NCBI RefSeq assembly: GCF_038050375.1
Contig: NZ_CP150886.1
Span: forward strand, 2,335,318 to 2,399,317
Reading direction: 5' to 3'
DNA length: 64,000 nucleotides
DNA from: Okeanomitos corallinicola TIOX110
GTDB taxonomy: Bacteria > Cyanobacteriota > Cyanobacteriia > Cyanobacteriales > Nostocaceae
Shown: positions 55,907-64,000 of the stretch, one piece after another
Layout: each line of letters starts with the position of its first letter
Numbering within the stretch: the first letter of the stretch is position 1
Position numbers and translations under genes: made by a program
The notes under the pieces: generated by a model
The model's input: the letters and a program-made list of their open reading frames with translations, nothing else
Database searches by the model: none
What the model was told of the DNA's origin: nothing

Positions 55907-57403
55907 ATGAACCTACAAACCCAAAGAACCCTGCAAGAATTAGAAAAATTTCTCTCTACTCCCCTAACAGAGAAATTAACACAACATCAAAAAATTGCAC
56001 CTCAAAAAATAGCCATCCAACTATTTCAAGATGTAGTAGCAACTGTACCAGCTTATCAACAGTTTTTAGAGACACATCATATCAAACCTGCAACGATTCG
56101 GACTTTTGCCGACTTCCAAAAATTACCACTGATTTGTAAAGAAAATTATATTTCTCTTTACTCCCTAGCCGAACTATGCAAAGATGGAAACTTAGGAAGC
56201 TGTGATATGATCGCAGCTTCCTCTGGCTCAAGCGGAAAACCTACATTTTGGCCCCGTTTTTGCACAGATGAACTAGAAATAGCTACCCGATTTGAGCAAA
56301 TCTTTCATGATAGCTTTTATGCAGATAATAAAACTACCTTAGCAATAGTTTGTTTTAGTTTGGGAACATGGGTAGGGGGAATGTTCACCACCAGTTGTTG
56401 TAGGTATTTAGCTTGTAAAGGATATCCCATTACAGTCATTACACCAGGAAATAATAAAACCGAAATATTGCGAGTTGTGCAAGAAATTGGTAGTAATTTT
56501 GAGCAAGTGGTATTATTAGGATATCCGCCGTTTTTAAAAGATGTCATTGATACAGGAATTGCCAATGGTTTAGATTGGAAACCATATCAAATTAAGTTAG
56601 TAATGGCAGGAGAAGTATTTAGTGAAGAATGGCGAGATTTAGTTAGTGAAAGAATAGAATCTAAAAATCCCTATTATGATTTTGCATCCATGTATGGAAC
56701 AGCAGATGCAGGAGTATTAGGAAATGAAACACCGTTGAGTATTTGTATTAGGAGATTTTTAGCAGAAAATACCGCAGCAGCAAAATCATTATTTGGAGAG
56801 TCCCGTTTACCAACTTTAGTACAGTATGATCCTTGCAGTCGTTTTTTTGAAGTTGAAGATGGGAAACTAATATTTTCTGGTAATAATGGCATTCCTTTAA
56901 TTAGGTACAATATTTTAGATAATGGGGGATTAATTAGTTATGAACAGATGCTAAAATTCTTAGCTGAGTGGGGTTTTAATCCTGTAGAAGAATTACAGCA
57001 AAATCGAGGAATTCATCAATTACCATTTGTTTATGTTTTTGGACGTTCTAACTTTACAGTTTCTTATTTTGGGGCAAATATTTACCCAGAAAATGTCTCA
57101 GTGGGATTAGAACAAGCGATAATTAGAGAATGGGTAACAGGTAAATTTGTGTTACAGGTAAAAGAAGATGAAGATAAAAATCGGTTTTTATCAGTAGTTG
57201 TAGAATTAGCACCAGGGGTAGAAGGAAGTGTTGAGAAAACAGCAACTATTACTAATTCTATAGTCAATCAACTGTTGCGGTTAAATAGCGAGTTTGCAAA
57301 TTATGTTCCCGGAGAATATCAAACACCGCAAGTAGAATTAAAACCCACAGGTGATGGAGAATATTTTCCTGTGGGTGTGAAACATAGATATACACGGAAG
57401 TGA
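55907..57403 (+). CDS. PaaK-like AMP-forming ligase
   Basis: This 498-residue protein resembles phenylacetate-CoA ligase. It has FQKLPLICKENYISLYSL, the glycine/serine-rich AMP-binding motif MIAASSGSSGKPTFWPRF, FASMYGTADAGVLGNETPLS (A5-like motif) and RYNILDNGG (A7-like). It ends with a PaaK-type C-terminal region (YFGANIYPENVSVGLEQAII). It would adenylate a carboxylic acid and possibly transfer it to CoA or another acceptor; the substrate is unknown. No phenylacetate degradation genes are near, so a role in secondary metabolism or cell-envelope chemistry is possible. It is monocistronic. Confidence 0.88.
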   Translation: MNLQTQRTLQELEKFLSTPLTEKLTQHQKIAPQKIAIQLFQDVVATVPAYQQFLETHHIKPATIRTFADFQKLPLICKENYISLYSLAELCKDGNLGSCDMIAASSGSSGKPTFWPRFCTDELEIATRFEQIFHDSFYADNKTTLAIVCFSLGTWVGGMFTTSCCRYLACKGYPITVITPGNNKTEILRVVQEIGSNFEQVVLLGYPPFLKDVIDTGIANGLDWKPYQIKLVMAGEVFSEEWRDLVSERIESKNPYYDFASMYGTADAGVLGNETPLSICIRRFLAENTAAAKSLFGESRLPTLVQYDPCSRFFEVEDGKLIFSGNNGIPLIRYNILDNGGLISYEQMLKFLAEWGFNPVEELQQNRGIHQLPFVYVFGRSNFTVSYFGANIYPENVSVGLEQAIIREWVTGKFVLQVKEDEDKNRFLSVVVELAPGVEGSVEKTATITNSIVNQLLRLNSEFANYVPGEYQTPQVELKPTGDGEYFPVGVKHRYTRK

Positions 57404-57431
57404 TAATTCATAATTCATAGTTTCCTAATTA

Positions 57432-57470
57432 ATTACGAATTACGAATTACGAATTACGAATTACGAATTA
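57432..57470. repeat. ATTACGA heptamer array
   Basis: Five consecutive ATTACGA heptamers lie between the PaaK-like gene and the small basic gene. The same heptamer (opposite orientation) is in the 23S-5S spacer at 29087-29114. It matches known STRR elements. Confidence 0.85.
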
Positions 57471-57474
57471 TGGA

Positions 57475-57690
57475 TTAATGCCGTCTTCTATTACGTCTAT
57501 TGTAACGACATCTATAATACCTACCGCGATAATATCTATAGCGATTTCTGCCAGTGCAAGTTCGATAACGTCTCACATGAGTAGTTCTAGTGCGACGATA
57601 ACGAGTGTGTGCATCTGCATTTTCAGTTAAACCAACAACTGAAATAGACGCTATTACAGTAGCGAGAAGAAAAGATGTAATACGTTTCAT
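57475..57690 (-). CDS. Small secreted Arg/Tyr-rich protein
   Basis: This 71-residue protein has a clear signal peptide (MKRITSFLLATVIASISVVG, cut after about residue 27, DAHTR). The mature peptide of about 44 residues is mostly Arg and Tyr (RYRYYRGRYYRCRYNRRNRR), with two cysteines. The extreme basic charge suggests binding to nucleic acid, polysaccharide or membrane; antimicrobial or matrix-associated roles are possible. No known family is recognised. The start is supported by the signal sequence. Confidence 0.72.
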   Translation of the reverse strand: MKRITSFLLATVIASISVVGLTENADAHTRYRRTRTTHVRRYRTCTGRNRYRYYRGRYYRCRYNRRNRRRH

Positions 57691-57887
57691 GGGAATAGTT
57701 TTAAGACTTGGTAATGATTTCTACAAGTGCAGGAAGTTTACGAAGTTGAGATTCCATGAAACTTTTTCTATTAATTAAAATTCTATCACAAAAAGTTATT
57801 TTGTAAACAAAATATTTCTAATTATTACAATTAATCTCCCCAAATCATGATCAAAGTTGAGGAGATAATTGTACTCAATCAGAGAAT

Positions 57888-59255
57888 TTACCAGGGATTA
57901 CCGATAATTGTAAATGCAGACCAATAATAGGGATGAGAAAAATTTTCATCTCTCAATTCAGCTAATTCTGATGGCAGCTGTAAACTGCTATTAGAACCTT
58001 GTAATTTACCTGATTTTAGCCCCACTTCTCCTTTCAACATAGCAATTTGTGCTGATTGTAGTGCCTTTGCTTTTAAGGGTATATTTTGTAAATTCTGATA
58101 GAATTCATTCATTAATCCTAAAGTTCCTATGTCGCTGACATTCCAAAGACTAGCTAAAACAGATTTAACTCCTGATTTAACCGTTAAGCCAGCAAAACCT
58201 AACTCTGCTTCATTATCTCCCAATGCAGTTCGACAAGCGCTTAATACTAATAAATCTACCTGTGGTTTGTCCAATTGCAATTTTTCAATGTCATCCAAAC
58301 TTATTCTTTCATTACCCCAAAACTGAATATAAGACTGATCTGGAGTTCCTTTATTAAACTCTGCATGGGTAGCTAGATGGATAATTTCAAAGTTTTGATT
58401 TTTACGTTGTGCTTGAAAATTTTTGAGTGTAAATTCCTGATTAATAAACCGTTGATTGGGTGCAAAATCTTGAGTAATTTGACTTAATTCAACTGGTACT
58501 GCTGGTAAAGATTCTAGTTGGGAAAACTCCGATGCTCCCATTGCTAAGACTTGTAAACTTCTTTTTTTTATCTGCCCCGGTTTCATTAAATTAAAAGCAG
58601 GAATCCGCGCTAAACTATACTTCTCTACCAAAAAATTATTTCCATCATGTAATGCTGCTATTGGCAAAGTTCTTAAACCTTGACCTAAACAAAAAAGTAT
58701 GGTGTCAATTTTCTCTTTTTTCAGAGTATATTCTAATGGCTTTACCATCCAAGTATATAACCTTTGAGATGGTTCTAGATAGGCTTTAGTTCTACGTCTA
58801 CTGGGGCTAGTAACTGCTACATTTAACTGTTTCACTACAGCTAATAAAGTTTCTTGATCTGCGGTTTTAACACTGTATATTTGTGGTTTCTGCCCTGGAG
58901 TAATAATGACTAATTGTAGTTGTTTCTCCCTAGGCCATATCCAAACCACCGCAGGTTTTGTATCTGTTTGTTGGGCAAGATTGGAAAGTGATTGTGCGAT
59001 ATCTTCCGCCATTAATGAAAGAGACGGTAGACTTTCACCAAAATACTGGTCATAGTCTCTTTTCCAATGTTTTTCAACTTCATTGACTGCTTCAATAAAG
59101 TTTTTATTTTGTAGGAATCTATCCCAATCTTTATCTGTGACAGCATAAGCAGATTGGCTTTGTAGGAGAAGACTAGATGTAATTGTACTCACAAAGACTA
59201 AAGCAAATAATAATGCAAAAACAATTACTCTTTTCCATTTGATTTTGTCAAACAT
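57888..59255 (-). CDS. Secreted CHAT-domain (caspase-like) protease
   Basis: This 455-residue protein starts with a signal/anchor segment (about 11-38, VIVFALLFALVFVSTITSSL). An unknown domain is followed by a CHAT domain (about 180-455) with the catalytic dyad present: His297 in IIHLATHAEFN and Cys341 in LVLSACRTALGD. LASLWNVSDIGTLGLM and the C-terminal PYYWSAFTIIGNPW are typical. It is smaller than TPR-CHAT proteins and has no TPRs. CHAT proteases are related to caspases and are used in bacterial defence and cell death. It is expected in the periplasm or thylakoid lumen, which separates it from cytoplasmic Craspase-type partners. Confidence 0.9.
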   Translation of the reverse strand: MFDKIKWKRVIVFALLFALVFVSTITSSLLLQSQSAYAVTDKDWDRFLQNKNFIEAVNEVEKHWKRDYDQYFGESLPSLSLMAEDIAQSLSNLAQQTDTKPAVVWIWPREKQLQLVIITPGQKPQIYSVKTADQETLLAVVKQLNVAVTSPSRRRTKAYLEPSQRLYTWMVKPLEYTLKKEKIDTILFCLGQGLRTLPIAALHDGNNFLVEKYSLARIPAFNLMKPGQIKKRSLQVLAMGASEFSQLESLPAVPVELSQITQDFAPNQRFINQEFTLKNFQAQRKNQNFEIIHLATHAEFNKGTPDQSYIQFWGNERISLDDIEKLQLDKPQVDLLVLSACRTALGDNEAELGFAGLTVKSGVKSVLASLWNVSDIGTLGLMNEFYQNLQNIPLKAKALQSAQIAMLKGEVGLKSGKLQGSNSSLQLPSELAELRDENFSHPYYWSAFTIIGNPW

Positions 59256-59676
59256 TCTTTTTCTTCCTGGCTTAGTAGTAGGACATTAAATACAGATTCA
59301 ACTATGAGGAGATAGATACCCTACTCCTTAAGGCATTCCATCCAGAATTTGAATATCTTGTTACTTAATTTAAGCATATTTCCTTAATTACGTAGAGGAG
59401 AAAGTATTTTTAGTAACTTTTGTCTTGTTTTCCTAAATATTAATTTTAACCAATAAATAACTAATAAATAATCAATAACTAGCCATGCCATAGTCTCCTC
59501 TTAATCTAAAGGTGAAACCCTGTTATGTGTGATCTCTGATTATTCAGTAAATTTCCCCAAACTATCAACCAGATAAAGGTTAACAAGATTTGGTATGTAC
59601 GGTGTTCGGTTTTTGACATCACTACTTTGGATCTGAATTATCAGTCATCGCTGAAATTATATATTTGAGGAATTTC
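59256..59676. other. 421-base intergenic region upstream of the PhoX-like gene
   Basis: The divergent gap between the CHAT gene and the phosphatase gene. It contains an AATAAATAACTAATAAATAA repeat near 59450 and AAAGGTTAACAAG near 59575, which contains a GTTAACCT-like half of a cyanobacterial Pho box. I see no tandem pair of such boxes, so a Pho regulon site is only a suggestion. No gene is supported. Confidence 0.35.
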
Positions 59677-61851
59677 ATGCACATTAATACACCATTTGAC
59701 ACAAACCAACCAGCACAACTGAAGGGTCTGCAAGGTTATACTGTTGATCCTATTCTTACTATTGGTGAAACAGTTAATGGTTACACTCCCACAGGTATTC
59801 CTGATGGTACGGGTGCATTTGAATTAAATGAAACCACAGTTCGAGTCCTGGTTAACTCAGAGATAGGTAGTAATACAGGTTACGCCTATACCTTAGAAAA
59901 TGGTACTTCCTTAACCGGCTCACGGATTAGCTATTTTGACATTGATAAAAGCACTCTGAAAATAGTTGATTCAGGTTTAGCTTACAACACAATTTATAAC
60001 CGTACTGGTGAAGTTGTAGACGAAGCTTCCGATTTAGAATTTGAAGGAATTCAGCGTTTCTGTTCTGCAAACTTGATGGAAGCTCATCAATTTGGTGCTG
60101 GGATGGGTTTTGCAGACACCATCTACTTTGCAGGGGAAGAAACCGACGGTGGTACACAGTTTGCTTTAGACACCGCCACTGGCGATTTATGGGCTTTACC
60201 CTGGTTAGGTCGTGCTGCTTGGGAAAGTGTTACAGAGATTGATACAGGTAACACAGATCAAATAGCTCTGTTAGTGGGTGATGATAGAGGTCCTGCACCA
60301 TTAATTTTATACGTTGGTGAAAAAGATAGTAGTGCTGACGCTGGTTTCTTAGCACGTAACGGTTTAAATAACGGTAAATTGTACGTCTGGGTTGCTGATG
60401 ATGCAGCAGACGCAGCGGATGCAATTGAGGCTGACCCTAGAGACTTTAGTGGCAGTGGTAACATGACAGCTGGTCAGTTTATAGAAATTGACTACTACCG
60501 TCCTGACCTAGCTGGTACAAATGGTTACGACGCTCAAGGTTTTGCTGACCAAGATAAACAGGATGCCTTAGCGGCTGATGTTGGTGCTTTCTTGTTCTCT
60601 CGTCCTGAAGACGTAGCTACCAACCCCTTTGATGGTACAGAAGCAGTGTTAGCTTCCACCGGTCGTACCAGTGTCTTTGATGGTGCTGATACCTGGGGTA
60701 CAACTTACACAGTTGATCTTGACTTTAGTGAAGCTGGCATTACTGCTGACTTGAACATCCTTTATGATGGCAACGATGCAGATAAGCAAGATTTTGGTCT
60801 ACGTAGCCCTGATAACTTAGATTGGGCAGATGATGGCAAAATCTATCTGCAAGAAGACCGGGCTATCGGTTCTGACCTCTTTGGTGCAACTTCTGGAGAA
60901 GAAGCTTCTATCTGGAGAATTGACCCCTTTGGGGCTGATCCTGCTGCCACTGCAACCCGTGTAGCACAAATTGATCGCTCTGGTGTACCTGCTGGACAAA
61001 CTGATTCTAATCCTACAGATATTGGTAACTGGGAATCTTCCGGTATTCTTGATGTTTCCACCCTGTTTGGTAATGCTCCTGGTACACAATTCATCTATGA
61101 TGTCCAAGCTCACAGTCTTCGTGATGGTGACATTATCAACAAACCCGGTATTGATACTGATGGAGATGGCACAGTTGAAGCTAATGATAACTTGGTACAA
61201 GGTGGTCAGTTAGGGTTCTTAATTGCTCCTGGTGCTTCTTTGATTCAAGATTCTCAATTGGTATCTGGTTCTACAGGTGCAGATGCTTTAATAGGTGGAA
61301 TTGACTTTGATGCTATCAACGATACAGTCTTTACTGGTGCTGGAGACGATGAAGTAGATGTTCTTTTCGGTGGTGTCCTAGCTGGTAATAACCGCATTGC
61401 TACTGGTAGCGGTGAAGATACTATTGATGTCGGAAATGGCGATCGCATCTTTGGTGGTAGTGATAATGACATCATAGATGCTACCGATGCTACTGGTTAT
61501 CGTCTCTCCGGTGGCGCTGGCATGGATAGTTTCTTCCTGGGTGCAGATGGTCGCGCTTTGGGTGGAGATGGTGATGATAGGTTCTTCGTCCAAGAAGGTG
61601 GCGAAAACTTAATTTCCGGTGGTGCAGGTATGGATCAATTCTGGATCGTTAACGGTGACCTACCTATGGAAGCTAACACCATTATTGACTTTGAAATGGG
61701 TATGGATGTCTTAGGTATTGGTGGTGCTGGTGTTGGGTTTGATGACCTGACCTTAACAGGTGACAGTATTATGATTGGTGGAACAACCGTTGCAATGTTA
61801 ATGGGTGTTGATACCTCTAGCTTGACTGTTGCTGATTTTGCTTTCATGTAA
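59677..61851 (+). CDS. phoX: PhoX-family phosphatase with RTX-like repeats
   Basis: This 724-residue protein has a PhoX/DUF839-type beta-propeller phosphatase domain (about 5-520). It has DGTGAFELNETTVRVLVNSE, EGIQRFCSANLMEA, YFAGEETDGG, SRPEDVATNPFDG and SPDNLDWADDGKIYLQED. PhoX enzymes are calcium/iron phosphatases that release phosphate from organic esters. The C-terminal part (about 545-680) has Gly/Asp-rich hemolysin-type repeats (GGAGMDSFFLGADGRALGGD). With no N-terminal signal, type I export is expected. ATG at 59677 is used with a GAGG ribosome binding site; a TTG at 59665 is less likely. Confidence 0.87.
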   Translation: MHINTPFDTNQPAQLKGLQGYTVDPILTIGETVNGYTPTGIPDGTGAFELNETTVRVLVNSEIGSNTGYAYTLENGTSLTGSRISYFDIDKSTLKIVDSGLAYNTIYNRTGEVVDEASDLEFEGIQRFCSANLMEAHQFGAGMGFADTIYFAGEETDGGTQFALDTATGDLWALPWLGRAAWESVTEIDTGNTDQIALLVGDDRGPAPLILYVGEKDSSADAGFLARNGLNNGKLYVWVADDAADAADAIEADPRDFSGSGNMTAGQFIEIDYYRPDLAGTNGYDAQGFADQDKQDALAADVGAFLFSRPEDVATNPFDGTEAVLASTGRTSVFDGADTWGTTYTVDLDFSEAGITADLNILYDGNDADKQDFGLRSPDNLDWADDGKIYLQEDRAIGSDLFGATSGEEASIWRIDPFGADPAATATRVAQIDRSGVPAGQTDSNPTDIGNWESSGILDVSTLFGNAPGTQFIYDVQAHSLRDGDIINKPGIDTDGDGTVEANDNLVQGGQLGFLIAPGASLIQDSQLVSGSTGADALIGGIDFDAINDTVFTGAGDDEVDVLFGGVLAGNNRIATGSGEDTIDVGNGDRIFGGSDNDIIDATDATGYRLSGGAGMDSFFLGADGRALGGDGDDRFFVQEGGENLISGGAGMDQFWIVNGDLPMEANTIIDFEMGMDVLGIGGAGVGFDDLTLTGDSIMIGGTTVAMLMGVDTSSLTVADFAFM

Positions 61852-61896
61852 GAGCGATAAAACTGTTTTTTGACTTTTGACCTGAAACATTTTTAT

Positions 61897-61931
61897 ATCC
61901 TCGATTTCTTAGGAAATTCGGGGATTTTTTT
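61897..61931 (+). terminator. Intrinsic terminator after the PhoX-like gene
   Basis: An imperfect stem (ATCCTCGATTTC against GAAATTCGGGGAT, 61897-61924) is followed by TTTTTTTA. It lies 45 bases after the stop codon. Confidence 0.7.
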
Positions 61932-61946
61932 ATTTCACGTTTATTT

Positions 61947-61976
61947 CACGCAGAGGCGCAGAGTACGCAGAGAAAT
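61947..61976. repeat. GCAGAGGCGCAGAG dispersed repeat, second copy
   Basis: CACGCAGAGGCGCAGAGTAC followed by GCAGAGA, near-identical to the element at 38347-38374. It lies in the 61852-62215 gap, which otherwise holds AT-rich DNA and the promoter of the next gene. Confidence 0.7.
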
Positions 61977-62215
61977 AAAGGTTTTATAGCTCAGTGATTA
62001 AATCTGAAAGTTATAAATGTTTTTAACTTTTTGTTTAATGAAACTTACTCTTATATTAATCTTTCCGTGAAATTATGAGCGCTAAGTGAATCTTTTACCT
62101 TTTTCGTTATAACTTGTTTGTTCTGAAAATTACAAGGTTAGTTAGATGATGATTTGGTAAATAAATTCATGATTGGTGTTCTAAACGAATAAATTCAAGA
62201 AGAGAGATATAGAAT

Positions 62216-64000
62216 ATGGTTCAATTAATCGGGTTTGCTTCTCTTCCTGCTGACTCTTTTACTCCTACTCCAAATTCTGGTGCAGGAATTTCTGCAAATG
62301 GTAGAATTGGTCCATTTAACGGACAACCAATTCAAGGTTTTAGTGGTGTACAATTTGTAGATAGTAATCGTTTCTATTTTCTCTCAGATAATGGTTACGG
62401 TAGTAAGGAAAATAGTGCAGATTATTTACTGCGTGTTTATGAAGTAGATCCTAACTTTGCAGGAACAGAAAATGGAGATGGTTCTGTTGATGTCTTAGGT
62501 TTTATTCAACTTGCTGATCCTGATCATAAAGTTCCTTTTACCATCGTTAATGAAGGATCTAGTGAAAGATTCTTAACTGGTGCTGATTTTGATGTTGAGT
62601 CAATCGTTGTAGATAAAGATGGTAGTATTTGGATTGGTGATGAATTTGGACCTTATCTATTACATTTTGATGCCACTGGTAAATTATTAGAAGCACCAAT
62701 AGAAACTCCGGGAGTGCGATCGCCACAAAAACCATTTAATACTCTCACCGGTGAAGCACCTTTAGTAATTGGTCATAGAGGTGCAAGTGGAACTTTACCA
62801 GAGCATACTTTAGAAGGTTATGCTTTAGCAATTGAACAAGGTGCTGATTTTGTTGAACCTGATTTAGTAATTACCAGTGATGGTGTTTTGATTACGCGTC
62901 ATGAACCTATCCTAGATGATACTACCAACGTAGCTGAAGTTTTTGGTGAAGATCGTAAATCCACCAAAATGCTCGATGGTGTAGAAGTTACTGCTTATTT
63001 TGCAGAAGATTTCACCCTCGCAGAAATTAAACAAATACGCGCTGTTCAACCCCGTCCTTACCGCGATCAAAGTTTTAATGGTCAATTTGAAATTCCCACT
63101 TTTCAAGAAGTAATTGAATTAGTCCAACAAGTAGAAGCCGAAACTGGTAAAAAAATCGGTATTTACCCAGAAACTAAACATCCTACCTTCTTTGATCAGC
63201 AAGGTTTATCCTTAGAAGAACCTCTGATTGCCACTTTACAAGCAACTGGTTTTACAGATCCTGATCGGATTTTTATTCAATCTTTTGAAGTTGCCAATTT
63301 AATTGATTTACAAAATAATCTTTTACCTGCTGTAGGGTTAGAAGATTTACCTTTAGTACAACTTTTTGGAGATGTAGAAGCAGCTAATTCTGATTCTGGG
63401 GATGGTTTTTCTGTTCCCTATGATATCATTCATAATTTCAGCAATCCCGCATTTGATGAAGCTGCTGCACGTGCTACCTACGGTGATTTAGTTGATATTG
63501 TTCCAGATTTTGGTGCAGATATCACTGGTGATGGTATCCCCGATACAAACTATGCAGATTTAGCTACCGAAGCAGTTTTTGATTACATTGGTAGTGCCTA
63601 CGCTGAAGGTTTAGGACCATGGAAAAATAGCTTTATTCTGCGGGAATCTTTAGCAACTCCTGTAGATGCAGATGGTGATGGAAATGCCCAAATTACCAGT
63701 CAATTAACAGGGGAAATACGTCCTTTTCTAGAGTGGGCCCATCATGCAGGAATGCAGGTTCACCCCTACACTTTAAGAAATGAAGAAAATTTCCTCACTC
63801 TTAACCCTGATGGTACTCCCCAAACTCCAGAAGATGAATTTAGGCAATTAATTGAATTAGGTTTAGATGGTTTCTTTACCGACTTCCCCGAAACAGGAAG
63901 AATGGTATTAGATGAGTATCTACCTAACCTTGCTACTTCTCGTGGGTTTGAAGGAATGGCCTACAGTCCTGATCTAACTACCCTATATCCTTTATTAGAA
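62216..64000 (+). CDS. Glycerophosphodiester phosphodiesterase inserted in phytase-like esterase (3' end cut by window)
   Basis: An open frame of 595 codons that runs off the window. Residues about 1-170 match the esterase-like-activity-of-phytase domain ([40 protein letters not shown]). Residues about 180-560 are a GDPD domain: [20 protein letters not shown] with the catalytic His, [20 protein letters not shown] with the metal-binding Glu and Asp, the later IYPETKHP, and [11 protein letters not shown]. After about residue 575 the phytase-like domain seems to resume ([19 protein letters not shown]). No signal peptide; ATG at 62216. It follows phoX and should release glycerol-3-phosphate or phosphate outside the cell. 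Confidence 0.85.
   Translation, partial: MVQLIGFASLPADSFTPTPNSGAGISANGRIGPFNGQPIQGFSGVQFVDSNRFYFLSDNGYGSKENSADYLLRVYEVDPNFAGTENGDGSVDVLGFIQLADPDHKVPFTIVNEGSSERFLTGADFDVESIVVDKDGSIWIGDEFGPYLLHFDATGKLLEAPIETPGVRSPQKPFNTLTGEAPLVIGHRGASGTLPEHTLEGYALAIEQGADFVEPDLVITSDGVLITRHEPILDDTTNVAEVFGEDRKSTKMLDGVEVTAYFAEDFTLAEIKQIRAVQPRPYRDQSFNGQFEIPTFQEVIELVQQVEAETGKKIGIYPETKHPTFFDQQGLSLEEPLIATLQATGFTDPDRIFIQSFEVANLIDLQNNLLPAVGLEDLPLVQLFGDVEAANSDSGDGFSVPYDIIHNFSNPAFDEAAARATYGDLVDIVPDFGADITGDGIPDTNYADLATEAVFDYIGSAYAEGLGPWKNSFILRESLATPVDADGDGNAQITSQLTGEIRPFLEWAHHAGMQVHPYTLRNEENFLTLNPDGTPQTPEDEFRQLIELGLDGFFTDFPETGRMVLDEYLPNLATSRGFEGMAYSPDLTTLYPLLE

Noticed and set aside
59560-59600. Pho box upstream of the PhoX-like gene
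   Set aside because: Only one GTTAACCT-like half-site is visible; the cyanobacterial Pho box needs tandem copies.
60817-61847. Several minus-strand frames of 64-127 codons within phoX
   Set aside because: Antisense shadows of the Gly/Asp-rich phosphatase gene.

Overview
The window is chromosomal DNA of a cyanobacterium, most likely a filamentous member of the Nostocales (Anabaena/Dolichospermum/Nostoc-like). The evidence is: the photosystem I gene psaD next to trpE, the plastid-conserved genes ycf46 and ycf35, a prohibitin, many GCGATCGC (HIP1) octamers, low GC, short tandemly repeated heptamers between genes, and a 16S-tRNA-Ile-tRNA-Ala-23S-5S operon. All calls come from reading the sequence; no database search was run.

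Layout. 1-2.7 kb: a small ribbon-helix-helix-like protein, ycf46 (AAA+ ATPase) and ycf35, closed by a strong terminator. 2.8-5.0 kb: a toxin-antitoxin island with a nucleotidyltransferase-like/XRE pair, HicA/HicB and a VapC-like PIN protein with its antitoxin. 5.3-13.3 kb: prohibitin, endonuclease V, two FHA proteins (one fused to a flavoprotein-like half), a GHL10 hydrolase, an SGNH esterase and a TspO-like protein. 13.4-15.4 kb: two overlapping DUF488 genes followed by a probable dual-OB protein. 15.7-28.6 kb: a 2TM protein, a DUF2887 nuclease-like protein, trpE, psaD, Uma2, a NAGPA-like lipoprotein, DUF4912, an ABC exporter, galE and a DsbD_2/ferric-reductase-like fusion. 28.9-34.0 kb: one rRNA operon on the minus strand. 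34.3-39.3 kb: glyQ, DUF4079, comEC, tRNA-Ser(CGA) and a histone-deacetylase-like hydrolase.

39.5-59.3 kb is the most unusual part. It holds a secreted metzincin-type protease carrying five near-identical 333-bp PPC repeats, a 14-blade WD40 STAND NTPase, a 1136-residue protein joining a caspase fold (both catalytic residues replaced) to an aminoglycoside-phosphotransferase-like kinase, a truncated second caspase gene, two related Ser/Thr kinases that share an extracytoplasmic domain I do not recognise, a PaaK-like adenylating enzyme, an Arg/Tyr-rich mini-protein and a secreted CHAT protease. This looks like a signalling, conflict or cell-death neighbourhood. The STAND plus pseudo-caspase/kinase pair is the best candidate for an under-described system.

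59.7-64.0 kb: PhoX-type phosphatase with RTX-like repeats, then a glycerophosphodiesterase inserted in a phytase-like esterase domain that runs off the window. Both lack Sec signals and look like type I secreted phosphorus-scavenging enzymes.
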